A stretch of 64,000 nucleotides of DNA from Histoplasma ohiense (GCA_017607445.1 JAEVHH010000005.1:4221001-4285000), one strand, 5' to 3'; counted from the stretch's first letter, positions 37,382 through 50,200 are shown. A program made the numbers and translations. Notes: generated by a model from the sequence alone, not told the origin.

Positions 37382-37652
37382 TGTAATAAGCACAACAGAG
37401 ATATCTATATTAGGAAATAGCTATGTAGTGATAGAAGAACACAGAACATGCCAGAATTAATGAAGAGGGATATAGCACACAGCACCATAGACAGCCATAG
37501 CGCGTGGTAGTTGTCTATATAATGCTCACTGATATCTGTAGATATTAGAAGATCAATGATTAGCTTTGAATAATAGAGATTGCTACCTTCTTAACATTCT
37601 ACGTGCGTACTTCACACTACTCCCATAATTATACCTACAACCATCTCTTACA
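37382..37652 (+). repeat. B LTR 3 (271 bp)
   Basis: This is the right-hand LTR, ending CTCTTACA just before the CATTG duplication. TATATAA is at 37516-37522. Its CpG content is intermediate: ATAGCGCGTGG and CTACGTGCG are kept, while AGCACAACAG is decayed as in LTR 2. Confidence 0.93.
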
Positions 37653-40112
37653 CATTGCTTGAAAAGACAAGTCTCTTTCAGTATTTGAAAGTCTTAAGAT
37701 ACTGTTTAAGATTCTTTCAGCACTTGCAACTTTGATCTGAATATGAGATTTAAAATTTAACTGAGAATCTAATCAGACACCAAATCATCTAACTGAATTT
37801 TTTGATTTAACTGAATGATTTAAAAGCTTAACTTCACTATTTTTATCTCTGAAGTTTGGATAGAAGTGAATTAACTCAGTTTTATTCATATCAAATATAA
37901 TATTTTTTGATTTTGCTTTTTCAATCATTTCAGTTGCTGCTTGCTCAATCAAATTGCAGTTATTTACAATTGATTCTGAGCTTACAACTAGACCCAAATC
38001 ATCCACATAGCTTGGAGTTCTCACCATAATTGCCATTTGTCTATCAATAAATAGAAACTTGATAAATATAGCAATTAAAATGGGTGAGACTGGGGAACCC
38101 TGAGGAACTCCTATCTCAATATCTGTTATATCTTGTCTCATTCCATCAAAAAGCAACTGGATAGTTCTTTTTGACATGAAACAGATAACCCACTTAATGA
38201 GAGACTTTGGCATTCTCAGTTCTATCAAAATATTGATCATTTGAGAAAGTGAAACACAATCAAATGCATCTTTTATATCAATAAACATTGCAGTTGTAAC
38301 CATTTTTTCATTCTTTGCAAGTTGAATATCATGAACTACAGAGAGAACTGCATCAATTGCTGAGTTTTGCTTTCTACTTCCCATTTGATCATCATATAAT
38401 AGATCAGTAGTAGCAGATAGAAAAGACAATCTAGTTGCAATTATCTTTTCCAGAATTTTTCCCATGCAATTCAGCAGAGATATCACTCTATAAGATTTAG
38501 GAATAGTTGGTTTTCTATTGAGTTTTGAAAGAATAACTCCAACAGCATGCCTCCAGCACTTAGAATGATACCCATATTTCAAAAGATTTGAGAACAATTC
38601 AAAGAGCTCATCTTTTAGTACTGAATAAAGCTCTTGAATTATTAAGTGATTTATAGTATCAGCTTCTGCTGCTGTGACTTTTGAAGATGAAAAAATAGCT
38701 GTCTTTAATTCATCTTCAGTTAAGTCAGATCATTTTCATTTCTTATCATATTCATATTCATTATCTTCTTGCAAAGAACAAATCTCAGTTGAATTATTTG
38801 ATGATGGAAATAATATTCTCATAAAAGCTTGACATTTATCTTCAAATGAGCTAGCTATAATTTCCTCATTCTGAAAATTATAAGTTAATGTTGATAGCTT
38901 AGACATTGTTTTTGACTTAGTATATCTAAAAGCTTTGAAGATCTCTTTTCTCTGAGCATTTTCTAAAAAGTTATTCCAACAATCAGTCTTTGCCTTTTTA
39001 ATTGTTGAGAAATAATCATTTCTAATATTCTTTAAATACTCAAATGAAACAAGATCTTCTTTTCAATCTTTTTTAACTCTAGCTAAATGTCTTCTTTTAT
39101 TTGAAATCTCATCATTTCATCAAGGCTTAGAGAATTCAGAGACTCTTTTCAATGGAATATATTTCTTTATACTTGAAAGAATAATCTCAGTGATTAAATT
39201 TGCTCTGTCTTCAAGCATTTTATCTGTAAGATTTGTATCTGATTTCCAATAAAGAGTTTCTCTATTCTCTAATTTCAACTTTTCAATCATTCTTTTCACT
39301 TCTGTCCACTGAGCTTTTTCAAAGTTGTATTGATTTGAATATAATGGGTTTTGAACTGTTTGATTACTATCCAATTCCATATCAACTTGAATTATCTCAT
39401 GTCCAGTGGCAGCACCATTTGTTTCATTTGAGTCAATATACCAATTAAAATGTTTATTCTCATATAGATTCTTAGAGAAAAAACATAGATCTATAATTGA
39501 TTTCTGTCTCAAACCTGGCTTGTGAAAAGTGGGAATATCTTGCTCATTTATCAACTCTAGTTTGTTTAAAAGTGCCCATTCAACTAGTTTTTCAGCTCTA
39601 ATTGATTGAGTTCTTTCTGAATTCCACCAAGAGTGATGAGCATTGAAATCCCCCATGATTATTGAATTCTTTTCTGGTTTCAACTGCATTAAACATCTAT
39701 CAAATGTCCAAGTTCTATTGTTTTCTCTCAGTGATCTTTCATTGTAGATATTGACTAATTGAATATTTTCAAACTGTTTTTTCATATCCACAATGTCACC
39801 AACAAGAATATCAGAGTCAGATATCAAATCATATCTCAGATTGAATTGAAATCTTGAATTCTTTCTAGCATAAATTGCCACTCTAACTCTAATATCTGTT
39901 TTCTCTGGTAAAAAACAATAGTATGCTGGATGAGATACACTATACTCTTGATCAGCATCAAGTCTGGGTTCTTGAACAAGAATGAAGTCTGCTTTTTGCT
40001 CATAGCCAATTTGTAAACAGGAATAAAGACATGGATTTGTTCTGTCCACATTATTTTGAATAAATTTGATTTTTGTAGAGCTTTTGACATTTTTTTGTTG
40101 TTTTTCTGACAT
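37653..40112 (-). pseudogene. L1 ORF2, N-terminal part (endonuclease, RT)
   Basis: The frame starts at ATG 40112, 27 nt after ORF1. An apurinic/apyrimidinic-type endonuclease occupies 40112-39120 (330 open codons), with Q-E-P, M-G-D-F-N-A-H-H-S-W-W, S-I-I-D-L-C-F and A-T-G-H-E-I motifs. After two adjacent TGA codons at about 39113-39118, at a former W-W pair, RT continues. Its open part is 38597-37785: Y-R-V-I-S-L-L-N, D-I-K-D-A-F-D, G-V-P-Q-G-S-P-V-S-P and Y-V-D-D at about 38000-38011, which is intact. The frame is cut at 37653 by the B insertion and resumes at 23635. Confidence 0.88.
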
Positions 40113-40139
40113 TACACAAATATTAACAAGTGTTTCTTT

Positions 40140-41311
40140 TTATTCAAAGTCAGATAATAGACTGAATCTATAATTCACAACTTCAACTGCTATCATATTC
40201 TGCATATGTGTATCTCTTATCTTTGTTTGAACAGGGGTTCTTGATGACTTCTGTGATCTAATTTTTTGCTTTGCAGAAGATTTAGAGATAGCAGACTCAG
40301 AGAGTTGAGAATTTCTTCTTTTTTGTTTATTGCTATCATTTACATTAGTAGAGACTGAGTTATTCATCTGTACTGATGACTTTTCTGATTTGGTAGCAAA
40401 TACACATTCTTTTGAATTTGCAAAGTGGGGCTCTTTACAATTGACACACTTTGCAATAGATTTAGAATGCTCACACAGAGTTCTCTTTTTCAAACAAAGA
40501 TGACAATTATGCTCAGATGTTCTATAAGATTGTGCACAAATCTGACACTTTACATTTCTTTTACATAGATTTGCAAAGTGATCATATTTTTGACAGTTTG
40601 AGCATTGAATTTGAGTCTTTAGATTTTCTCTGATATCTTTGAACTCATAAGTTCTCATTCTCATACCAGCAATTCTCACAAATGAGATTTTAGATTGTTC
40701 AAATGTCTCAGTTATGATTAGAACTGAGCTATTTTGTCTATTTTCTCTTTGTTCTGAACTGTTCAACCAGATAGGAAGTTTTTTCAACTTGATTGAATTA
40801 AAATCTTCAATTTCATGTTGCAGCTGAATCAGCCCATCATCATGATTGAAGATTGCAGTTGGTATATCATGAAGCACAAATTTTCCCCATTTCTCATTCT
40901 TTTCAACTGAGATTTCAGTTTTTAAAAGAGATTCAATTATGGGTGCCCAGATCTGCTGATTTTGAATAAGAAAATTGGAATTGAAATCAGACATAGTGAT
41001 GAGAATAATTGAGTTTTCAAGAAAAGAGCTTTCAACTGAAGCTATCACTGACTTTTGTAGCTTGGATTCAGAGATAGAATTCAGTGCATGATTCATTTCA
41101 TTTCTCAGTTGAAAAATAAGATCTGTATTCGACAGCATCTTCTTCTCAAAAATCTTCTTGTTAAAGACTTTAACAATCAATCTTTGAGTTTTTGATTGAA
41201 GAAACTTTTCCTCTTTCAATTTCTTTCTTGATTTCTCTGTAATCTGAGAACTCAGAGAAAAAGCAGTTTTTGAGACTTGAACATATTCCTTTTTCAAAGA
41301 AGATGTGTTTT
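40140..41311 (-). pseudogene. L1 ORF1, C-terminal part (zinc knuckles)
   Basis: ORF1 encodes the gag-like RNA-binding protein. This piece is open for 385 codons from 41297 to 40140 and is Lys/Ser-rich at its start. Around 40640-40410 it carries a run of zinc motifs: CSNCQKYDHFANLC, then C-Q-I-C...H-N-C-H-L-C, then C-V-N-C-K-E-P-H-F-A-N-S-K-E-C. The last basic part (QKRRNSQLSE and following) is likely disordered. The frame runs in phase into 55925 once A7 is removed. Confidence 0.85.
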
Positions 41312-41693
41312 TGTAACAGACGTACTTCGATTAACGATCTAGCACTATTCTAAATACAGATTACGAATTGATTAAGGAAAGAAAGAGAAAAGAGATCAGA
41401 AGGAAAGGTCGTACAAAGAGGGTTCTTATAGAGAGGAGATTGAGGCAGAAGAATATCAGAAGCCACCTCACAGTGAAGTACAGAGCAGAAGAATGTTGAG
41501 GATTACACAGAAGAATCATTAGAACTACACAAGCACAGAGCACAAGGCAGAAGAGGTTACACAGAAGAATTGTTAGAGGCTACACAAGCACAGAGCACAA
41601 TAACAGAGACAAGTAGATGTACACAAGTATGGAATGTGAGACAGAAGAGGTTGGTTGTGTAAGTTAACTACTAACAGATGCTAACCCATCACA
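41312..41693 (-). repeat. A7 3' LTR (382 bp)
   Basis: This LTR is on the left because the element is on minus. It keeps CpGs near its end (ACGTACTTCGATTAACGATC). The ancestral self-complementary string ATTACGAATTGATT is unchanged at about 41361-41374. The adjacent polypurine tract reads TTATCCCCCTCTACTGAG on the plus strand. Confidence 0.93.
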
Positions 41694-43306
41694 TTATCCC
41701 CCTCTACTGAGATGAGTGATGACTCGTAGGCGTCGAGGGCGGCGGTATCCTCCAAGGCAGATGCAGATTCCCAGGTCAGACAATTGTATTCTACCCATTT
41801 GACAAGGTATTTGCAGTGGTGGTGGTTGGTTCTATCATCAAGAATTGCTTCAATCTCCCATTCAAGTTCATTATCTTCTTCTATGATGACAGATGACTGT
41901 CAGTTGGAGGTTCTCTGTGAAGAGAATGAATCCTCAGCCATGGGTTGGAGCAGGTTTGTGTGAAAGACATTATGAATGTCTGATGAGATGTCAAGTCAAT
42001 AATCATGTGTGTCTAGCATCTCCATCACAGTATATTTGATGTGATGATAATTCAGTGTATGCAAGAGATGATCTGTCTTTATGTTCTTGAGATCTAATCA
42101 GATCTTGTCTTCTACATAATATTGAATTGCAGAACTTCTTCTGATGTTCACTTGATTCTCATAATCTTGCTGAATGCTGATTATGAAAGCTTCTGCTCAT
42201 TCATGAGCTTTCTTAAGCTTGCTCACAATGTTATCTGTCATTTGTATGGAACTGCAGACATATATGGTTTCTCAGAGGTTCTCAGAGAAATCTAGAACTT
42301 CTAAATTGTATCTATACAGAAGAAAGAATGAGCTTATGTCTGTTGTGACAGAGTCTCAGCTGTTGATCACAATCTCAATATATGATAGCAGATGACTTCA
42401 ATTGTCTTGTGTGTAATTGCAGAACTTATGAAGAATGTTCTTTACTGTTTGTATCATTCTCTCTGTAACTCCATCAGTCTCTGAGTGATACACTGTTGAC
42501 AATTTTCATTCAATTCTTAGCAGCTGACATATATGGGTCCAGAGTGCACTGATGAATTGACTGTCTCTATCTGATACAATGAATGAAGACAGACTGTGTA
42601 TACAATAGAACAGACTCTGAACAAAGACATCTGCAACTATTTCAGCATTCATTCTGTCACAGAGTTGCAGTATTACACCCTTGCTGAGATGATTGACAAT
42701 GACTAGAATGTTTGTAGAATCTTCACTCTCAGATAGAGAAACTGCAAAGTTGATTGCTATATCACATCAGATTCATTCAGAGATAGACAGAGATTTCAAC
42801 ATCTCTTTTTGTTGTTCATGCTATGCTGTTACTGAGCCACAGTGATCACAATTGCATACAAATCAGTGTATGTTCTTTGATATGTTCAGTCAGTAGAAGT
42901 CTTGAGCTATGATGCTGTACATGATCTTGCAGTCTGAGTGCTCAGTCATTGGTGAGTTGTGGATCTTCTGCATGATTTGTGTTTGTAGAGATTCTGAATC
43001 AGGGACCCATTGTCTGTCTCAGAAGTGTAGGCATTCATCATCACTGATTGAGCATGTCAAGATGTTCATTTTTGAGTATATGTCTGCAGAGAATTGAGGT
43101 GCTCTGCTTTGTACAGCTTCAGCAGCTTGTTGCCAGGATTCATCTGCCTCTGTTGCTTGTCTCCATTGCTCTTCAAGTGAGGGGTATTGAGTACAGAATT
43201 GGTTAATGTGTATACAGGATTCATCTGACTGCATGGGACTTTCTATGATCATGGGGTTGATTAACTGATGCTCTTGGTGTTTCCATCTATCATTCAGATC
43301 ATCAAA
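41694..43306 (-). pseudogene. A7 pol, C-terminal part (IN, chromodomain)
   Basis: The chromodomain lies at about 41880-41700, with L-V-K-W-V-E-Y and T-W-E-S intact. Integrase extends to about 42950, with D, D and E regions recognisable opposite S-D-R-D-S-Q-F at about 42560. The RNase H-integrase linker is partly open as 43306-43019. The LINE fragment interrupts it at 43307, in the D-D-L-N-D-R-W-K-H segment. Confidence 0.82.
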
Positions 43307-44237
43307 TAGCTGAAATGGCTGATAAAGCTGCAAAAAGAGCCACTGAGTTAGAAGTCTGCTGTCAAAGAATTGTAACATGATCTTTTATTAAAAGAAGAAT
43401 AAGAGAATTATGTTTACAAAAGTGGCAAGATGTCTGATTCATGCAAAGAAAAAGTGTGCATTATTCCAGATTTGAAACTAAGCCAAAATGGAAGACTTGC
43501 TCAATAAAGTGTAAGAAGAAACTTTTTGCTACAATAATGCAGCTAAAGCTTGGACATGGACATTTCAAATCATATTTAGCAAAGTTTAAAGATGATTTAA
43601 ATGATCTATGTTCAGATTGTCAGTTATATGAAAATCCAGAGCATCTTCTGTTACTTTGTACAAAGTATTCAGAACTAAGATTGAGACTGAGAGAGAAATA
43701 TCAACTGAATCAGTTAAATTTGAGTTTGTTATTCAATACAAAAGCTGGAAATATGTTCTTAATTGAATATTTAAATGAGTCAAATGTTGCTACAAGAGCT
43801 TGTTTGAATAGTGTCATTTGATGATATTTAGATCAGTTGTTTTTGTTTATTTTATTTTGATCTTTTCTTTAACTTTGTTTATTGTTAATTTTCATTTGTT
43901 TCAAGCAGTTTGCTTCATTATTTGTTGATAATAGTCATTGCAAATGTTTTTTCTTTTCTGTTGATTTTTAATAGCTGCTGTCTTTTATAATATTTATTTC
44001 CTTTGTTTTGAAGTTGAGTTGTGCTAACCCATTGACATTCTTTTGATTTTATTTTTGGATTGAATAGTTTGAATAGTTGTTTGATTCTGGGCTGGAATTC
44101 TGTTAATGCATGTGTCAAATTGTTTTTGTATATTAGAATATTCTTGATTTGAAAAATCCTGAAGTATTTCAGATAGATGTCATAGTCACTGACTGTATAC
44201 ATCTATAATTGAAGAATAATAATAATAATAATAATAA
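43307..44237 (+). mobile_element. 5'-truncated LINE copy of the L1 family
   Basis: This is a 931-bp LINE 3' end in A7, flanked by the 11-bp duplication AGATCATCAAA (43296-43306 and 44238-44248). It starts inside the RNase H motif (A-D-K-A-A-K-R-A-T-E-L-E). It contains the ORF2 C terminus with its CCHC, open at 43441-43821 with stop TGA at 43819-43821. It ends in (TAA)n at 44217-44237. Truncation from the 5' end is the usual outcome of target-primed reverse transcription. Confidence 0.93.
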
Positions 44238-44248
44238 AGATCATCAAA

Positions 44249-45448
44249 CAGCATATCTTGTTTTTGATGAAATAGAGCATCCGCAAGGGTGTTCTCTGCT
44301 TCTGATTGATAGTGAATTGTAAATGAGAATCAGCTAAGAAACAATGATCAGTGCATATGCCTCTCAGTGAGCTTACAAGTGGTTGTGAAATATTTCAGAT
44401 TCTTATGATCAGTAACAATCTCAAACCTCTCAACACTCATGAGTTTGAACTTTCATTTTTTGAGACATTGTATGATTGCTAGAAGCTTCTTGTTGTAGAT
44501 CTTGTAGTTGCATTCAGTGGGTGATATCTTCTTCAAGGTGAAGGCACAAGATTGTAGAATATCTTTGTTATTGTATTGCATTAGTGCTCCATCTACTACA
44601 TAACTCAAGATGTCTGTTTTGAGAATTGTATGCTTATCTGAATTGAATGATTGCAGCATTGAGGTGTTTGTGAACATACACTTCAGCTTTTTGAATGCTG
44701 TGTCTGCTTTGTCAGTTCATTGAAATATGATGTCTTTCTGAATCAGATCTGTCAGTGATTATATGATATTGAAGAAGTTCTTGATGAATCTTCAGTAGAA
44801 GTTGATGAATTCTAGAAAGCTTCTAGTCTCTTTTACTGAGACTGATGTCTCTCAGTTGAGGATTGCTTCCACCTTCTTAGAATCCATGCATACACCCTTT
44901 TCAGCTTTGATGATGAATTCTAGATAGATCATAGACTTGGTTTCAAAGTTGCATTTGTCAATGTCCACTTGCAGTTCAGCTTTTTGTAGATGGTCAAGTA
45001 CTTGTCATACATGCTTACAGTGCTCAGTGAGTGATTCATCAGTGAAGATCAAGATATCATTCATGTACACTGAGGTGATCTCATTGAGCAGGTCTCATAG
45101 AGCTCAGTTAATATATTTCTGGAACATACTTGAAGTGTTTGCTAATTCAAAGGGGGTCACTGTCCATTTATATAATCTGTAATGCATACAAAAGACAGTT
45201 AGTCATTTGTCACCTTCATTAATCCTTATCTTGTAGAAGGCTGCAGAGATGTCAAGCTTTGTAAATCATTTTGCTTTTTCTATTCATTCAAGTGTTTCAT
45301 TGATGAGTGAGAGGGGGTATTGATTCTTTCATGTAATCTTATTGAGTTCTTGATAGTTGACACAGAATCATAAGCCTTCTTCTGATTTCTTCACAAACAG
45401 TACAGATGCTGCAGTGGATGAGTTGCTAATATGAATGAAGTCTTTGTC
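44249..45448 (-). pseudogene. A7 pol, middle part (RT, RNase H)
   Basis: RNase H is partly open at 44677-44453 (S-P-T-E-C-N-Y-K-I-Y-N-K-K-L-L-A). RT lies at about 45440-44760. Its active site reads Y-M-N-D at plus 45056-45067, so the first aspartate is lost, whereas A1 and A5 have lost the second. The Y-R-E-L-N motif has CAA for the Arg codon. The piece stops at the element C insertion. Confidence 0.8.
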
Positions 45449-45594
45449 TGTGGTAATTTCGGCTTATTATTCTTCCGTGGTGTACGCCACCTTCTATTAT
45501 TAAGGATGGTGTACACTACTGCACTAGTTATTTCGTATAAGAAGAGCTGCAAAGCTTAGAAGCTTTGAACAGCTTAAGCAACCTTTGAACTACA
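45449..45594 (+). repeat. C 5' LTR (146 bp)
   Basis: The LTR has TGTGGTAATTTCGG...GAACTACA ends. It contains inverted short motifs (AAGCTTAGAAGCTT) near its end and keeps three CpGs lost in the 3' copy. A TATAAG-like box is at about 45536. It is unusually short for a Ty3 LTR. Confidence 0.9.
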
Positions 45595-45596
45595 TC

Positions 45597-45611
45597 TGAT
45601 AGCATGTCTAA
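45597..45611 (+). promoter_or_regulatory. C candidate tRNA primer-binding site
   Basis: TGATAGCATGTCTAA follows the LTR after two bases. With the G-to-A change common here it would derive from TGGTAGCATG, the form of a complement to a tRNA 3' end. No complement to it occurs in the C LTR, so C probably uses a tRNA primer, unlike family A. The tRNA is not identified. Confidence 0.35.
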
Positions 45612-45819
45612 ACTGAAGAGAGTATACACTTCTGAGGATGTGATAATTCCATCTACAATGTGAGTTGTAGTTATCATGCCAGCGTGGTCATCTCTACGCT
45701 CTAGAGCTCAATCATATGAATGAGTGGTGAAGTCAGAATGCTTCCAATTGCAAAATTGGTAGCAGACAACTCACTGCCATATGTGAGATGAGTCAAGAAT
45801 GTAGAAAGATGGTGTAGAG

Positions 45820-47270
45820 ATGGACAACAGTTCAAAGAACCACCCTACTCACAAGCTTAAGAAGAAGTCAGTCAGTCATACAATCAAGAAGATATCAACA
45901 AGAAATCAACTACAAATGATATTCTTAAGACATAGAGAAAAGTGTATGACTGATGATAATCATCATAAACATCTTCAACCAACACCCATCTCTTGTATCT
46001 GAACTGAATGAAATGCAACTGATTTCCAAAGATCTACAAGAAGCAGTATATAGAGCAGCAGCTCTTACATCTGAGAACAACAAGCTTCTCATTCACAACA
46101 CCTTGTTGAAGGAGATATTGACAATGTGTAATCTTTATCAAACAGAGCTTGAGGTGCAGAAGAAATGTCAGTATGCAGAAGCTGCTCAGCAACAAGCAGT
46201 GAATGCTATAAGCTTTGCAGATAGTCTTGCAAATATCAGAAACAAGTGAGACACTCAGATGACTGATCTGCACTGAGAATTGAAGTGCATACATCTTGAG
46301 ACTGAATATCCAGCAATACTTGAAATCCCATTGTGTAGCTTAATCAACTCTCCAAACATCAACACTTCATCTAACAACTCTGACCCAGCATATGCAGCAC
46401 AAACAGTGTTTCCTGAGAATACATCAATCATCATGAAATATATCAAATCAGACAACCTATCTAACCCATCACACTTTGATGATGAGTGTAAGAACGACAC
46501 CGCTCTCAACTGGTTGGATCAGATGTGTTCACACTATCACATGAAGTGTGAGCTTATAGAACAGCAATCCACTGAATTACAGCAGATCTTGCATGCAGCA
46601 TCTATTCTCAAGAGAAAAGCTAGATCTCTTTGAATGACAGCTGAAAAGTTGAATGTGGAAGTGTCTGACAAGTATGAATTATCACAGAAGTGGGATGATT
46701 TCGCAAGATGAATTCTGCATAACTTTGAGAAATTGAACATCAAAGACAAATGTTATGAATGCTTTGTAGAATGCAAGTAAGAAGAAAATCTCACTTCATA
46801 CTACATTCATTTCAACTTGCATTATCTTGCAATGAATCAAAAGCTTCCAACATCTTTCTGTCTACAAATCTTCATACACAGCTTAGATACCAATCTATAC
46901 ACCAAGTGGAAGTGTCTTAACTCACAGTCACAGACAGTGGAGGAAACATACAAAACACTGCTCTTGAGAAAACAAGCAAGCAAGCTGTGAAAGCAAGCAG
47001 CAGAGGCACAGACAAATGCAAGAAGACTCACATCTACACTCACTGCTCCATCATCAAGACACTCAGATGTGATGAATATTGATCTCAATGCTATCACAAA
47101 AGCTCTGAACCTCTTCAAGAAGAATTCATCAGAGTGAGTAGTCTGATGTCACAAACACAGAGCATGCTTTCACTGCAGCTGACAGAATCATAACACAAGA
47201 GATTGCCATAATCACTCTCAAGAGAAGAAGTCAAAAAACTAGAGAGATCAGCAGAATCAGAAACACTCAC
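45820..47270 (+). pseudogene. C gag
   Basis: The frame can be followed from about 45953. It has a Gln/Glu-rich helical segment (EVQKKCQYAEAAQQQAVNAI), an acidic middle with LNWLDQM at about 46505-46525, and a capsid-like part with NLHYLAMNQKLP and IFIHSLDTNLYTKW at about 46810-46900. A basic, Thr-rich stretch is followed by a CCHC knuckle (C-F-H-C-x4-H-x4-C) at about 47168-47210, with one position now TGA. The start is not certain, because the 5' part changes frame near 45953. Confidence 0.7.
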
Positions 47271-50200
47271 TGATCAACTACTAAAGATCTTCAAAATAGA
47301 TGAGTTGTCTGCATTAGATGACTCTCTGAATTCTACAAGAGCTAAACAGAAGAGAGATGAAGAAGTGAGTGCAGAAGAGAAAGCAGACAAACATCTGAAC
47401 ACTGTAGAATTGAATACACTGATATATAGAGAATATCTGGGACAGAAAAGAGAAGTAGCAGTGAAGATGTTATTGAACACAGACACTTCAATGAAGTACA
47501 TTGATGATCATATGCTAAAACAATTGTCTGATGTACAACAGATGAAGAAATCTAAACAAGTAAAGCTTTCAAACAATTGTTATCTTATCTCACTCATGAG
47601 AATAAAGATGTCCTTGCACTTCAAAGAATGATCTTGCTGTATCTGAGTGCATGTGCTTTCAGATGTAGAATACAACCTGATCTTGAGACTTGATTGATTT
47701 CAGAAGTATGATCCCAGAATCCATTGACATACATATCACATACAGTTGACAGATTGTAAGAATCAAATTCATATGATCTTATTCATGAATATGAGGTGCA
47801 GATTCCGCACGCCAGGGACAGAAGGCTTGAATCTCATCATCCAACATCAAGCAAAGCAAGCACTGTGTAAACCTTCAACTCAGAGCATTCTATACATCAT
47901 AAGAGAATCTGAGGCAAAAGAACTGCCATCCACAAAAGATTCAAAAAATGAAATGTGTATGAAGACACTGTTTGAAAAGCATAAGAAGATCTTTCAAATG
48001 GATCTTCTGTCTTCTCTGCTGTCTGAAAGAGAATTCATCCACAAGATCAATATGGGGGATGCAAAACCAATAAATCACAACACATACCCTCTATCACAAA
48101 TACATCTCAAGAAACTACAGTGACAGATAGAGGAGTTGTTGAAGAGAGATCTCATACAATCATCCTCCAGCACATGGGGCTTCTCAGTTCTATTTGCTAA
48201 GAAGCCAAATGAAGAATGATGTATGTGCATCAACTATCAGACACTCAATAAGCTCACTGTAAAGAATGAATATCTGCTACCACAAATTCAACAACAACTA
48301 GATACAGTAGAAAATGCCCAATACTTGACATAGATTGACCTACTCACAGAATACTGACAGATTCACATAGATGAACTGTCAGTGCTCAAAACAGTGTTTA
48401 ACATGCAATGAGAAAAGTTTGAATTTTTTGTGATATCTATAAAGCTTACAAACACCCCTGCAATCTTTCAGATGATAATGAATACAATTCTTGCAAAACA
48501 GAATGACTGATTGTGCCTCATATATCTTGATGATATCTTAATCTTTTTGAACTTGTACAAAGAGCATCTACAACATGTGGATCAGATGCTCACAACTCTG
48601 GCAGAGCACAAGCTCTACATCAAATCATTGAAATGTGTGTTTGATACAAAGAAGTTGGAGTTCATGGGACATCTTGTGGAAGAGGGTTGCATACACTCAA
48701 TCCCCAAAAAACTAGAAGTTATTGTGAAATGGCCAAGGCCTAGAAATGTACACCACATACATCAATTTTTAGAACTGGCATTCTATTACAGAAGATTTGT
48801 AAAGAATTTCACACAAATTACTGCTCTGCTGTCAGATCTTCTTAAGAAGACAGACACTGAGCTTTGTAAGAAGAAATTTCATTCAATCATCTGAAATACC
48901 TTCTGCAAAGAGACCTTTCTTGAACTCAGAGAATGTATGACAACATCTCCAGTGCTTGTTCAATCAGATCATATGAAGCTCTTCACAATTGAAACTGATG
49001 CATCAGAATGAGTCATTGAGTGCTCTCTCTTGCAAATGAAGAAGGATGATAAATTACACTCAGTAGTGTATGATGGCTGAAAGCTGTCAGATGCAGAACT
49101 TAACTATTCTGTGTATGAGAAGGAACTTCTAGTGATCAAACATGCACTAGATCTGTGGAATTGATATATCAACAATGAGCATACAACAATGGTGATCATT
49201 GATCATGAAAGTCTCATTTATTTGCAAACAACAATCAAACCCTCCAAACAGCTAGTATGATGAATATCAGAGTTTCAGATGTACAACCTTCAAATCAAAT
49301 ACAGAAAGAGGATGGACACTATTGTGTCAGACATCATAAATCATAGATCTGACTTCATGAGAGAAGGTTCAGTGAACATGACACAGAGAGAGTTCACACT
49401 AATAACACTGAGGAATTGTGATGAGGCAGAGTGGTTGAAAGCCATGATCGCCTGCTTGAAGAATGGAAGTGTATCAGTCAATAAACATCTGATGAAGGTA
49501 ATAGAAGAGATGCTTCCAAAATTCAAGCTTGCAAAGTTAGAGGAGAATGTTGTGCTTTACTGTGATCTCAGTTACACAGAGACACTGTATCTTGAGCTTC
49601 AGTTTTGACAGAATCTGATAAGTCATATACACAAGAAGTTCAGTCACTTAGAGAGCTCAGAACTTATGAGTGTTCTGAAAGATTGAGCATACTGATCAAG
49701 CATAAAAGAAGATATTCAAGCATACACACAGAAGTGCCTGAACTGCCAAGTCTCAAAGGACACAAGACAAGGATTGAAGTGTGAGAGAGCACAACATCAG
49801 ATAGAAAATACAAGTAAATCATTTGAACATTGAAGAATAGATCTCATAGAGATATTGCCACAAACATCAAATGAAAACCACTGGATAATAACAGCAATTG
49901 ATTACACCACAGAGTGGTCAATTGCGCGAGCAGTGTCAGAGGTGACAGAGGAGATCATTGCTAAATTTCTACACAATGATATCTACATCAATTATGATAT
50001 GTCTCATGAGATATTGACAGATAATGATGCAAACCTTGTAGAAGAAGCTGTGAGACACTTCATCAAACAGTTGCAGATGAAGCATCACACAACAACACTC
50101 TATCATTCTTGTACAAATGAAAAAGTTGAACACTTAAACAGAATACTAGACAGCATGCTGATGAAATATCTAGTGGGGAAGTCCACAAGATTATGAGATG

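Larger units (their letters stand above)
23636..37652 (+). mobile_element. Ty3 chromovirus B, tandem array with three LTRs
   Basis: The array is LTR-internal-LTR-internal-LTR, inserted in L1 ORF2 with target duplication CATTG (23631-23635 and 37653-37657). LTR starts at 23636, 30509 and 37382 give two periods of exactly 6873 bp, and all three LTRs are 271 bp. The single outer duplication shows one integration event whose copy was later duplicated, for example by unequal exchange, or that integrated as a tandem cDNA. The two units differ almost only by transitions. Confidence 0.95.

Noticed and set aside
23636..37652. Two independent B insertions side by side.
   Set aside because: The middle LTR is shared, and no target duplication flanks it. 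Only the outer ends carry CATTG.
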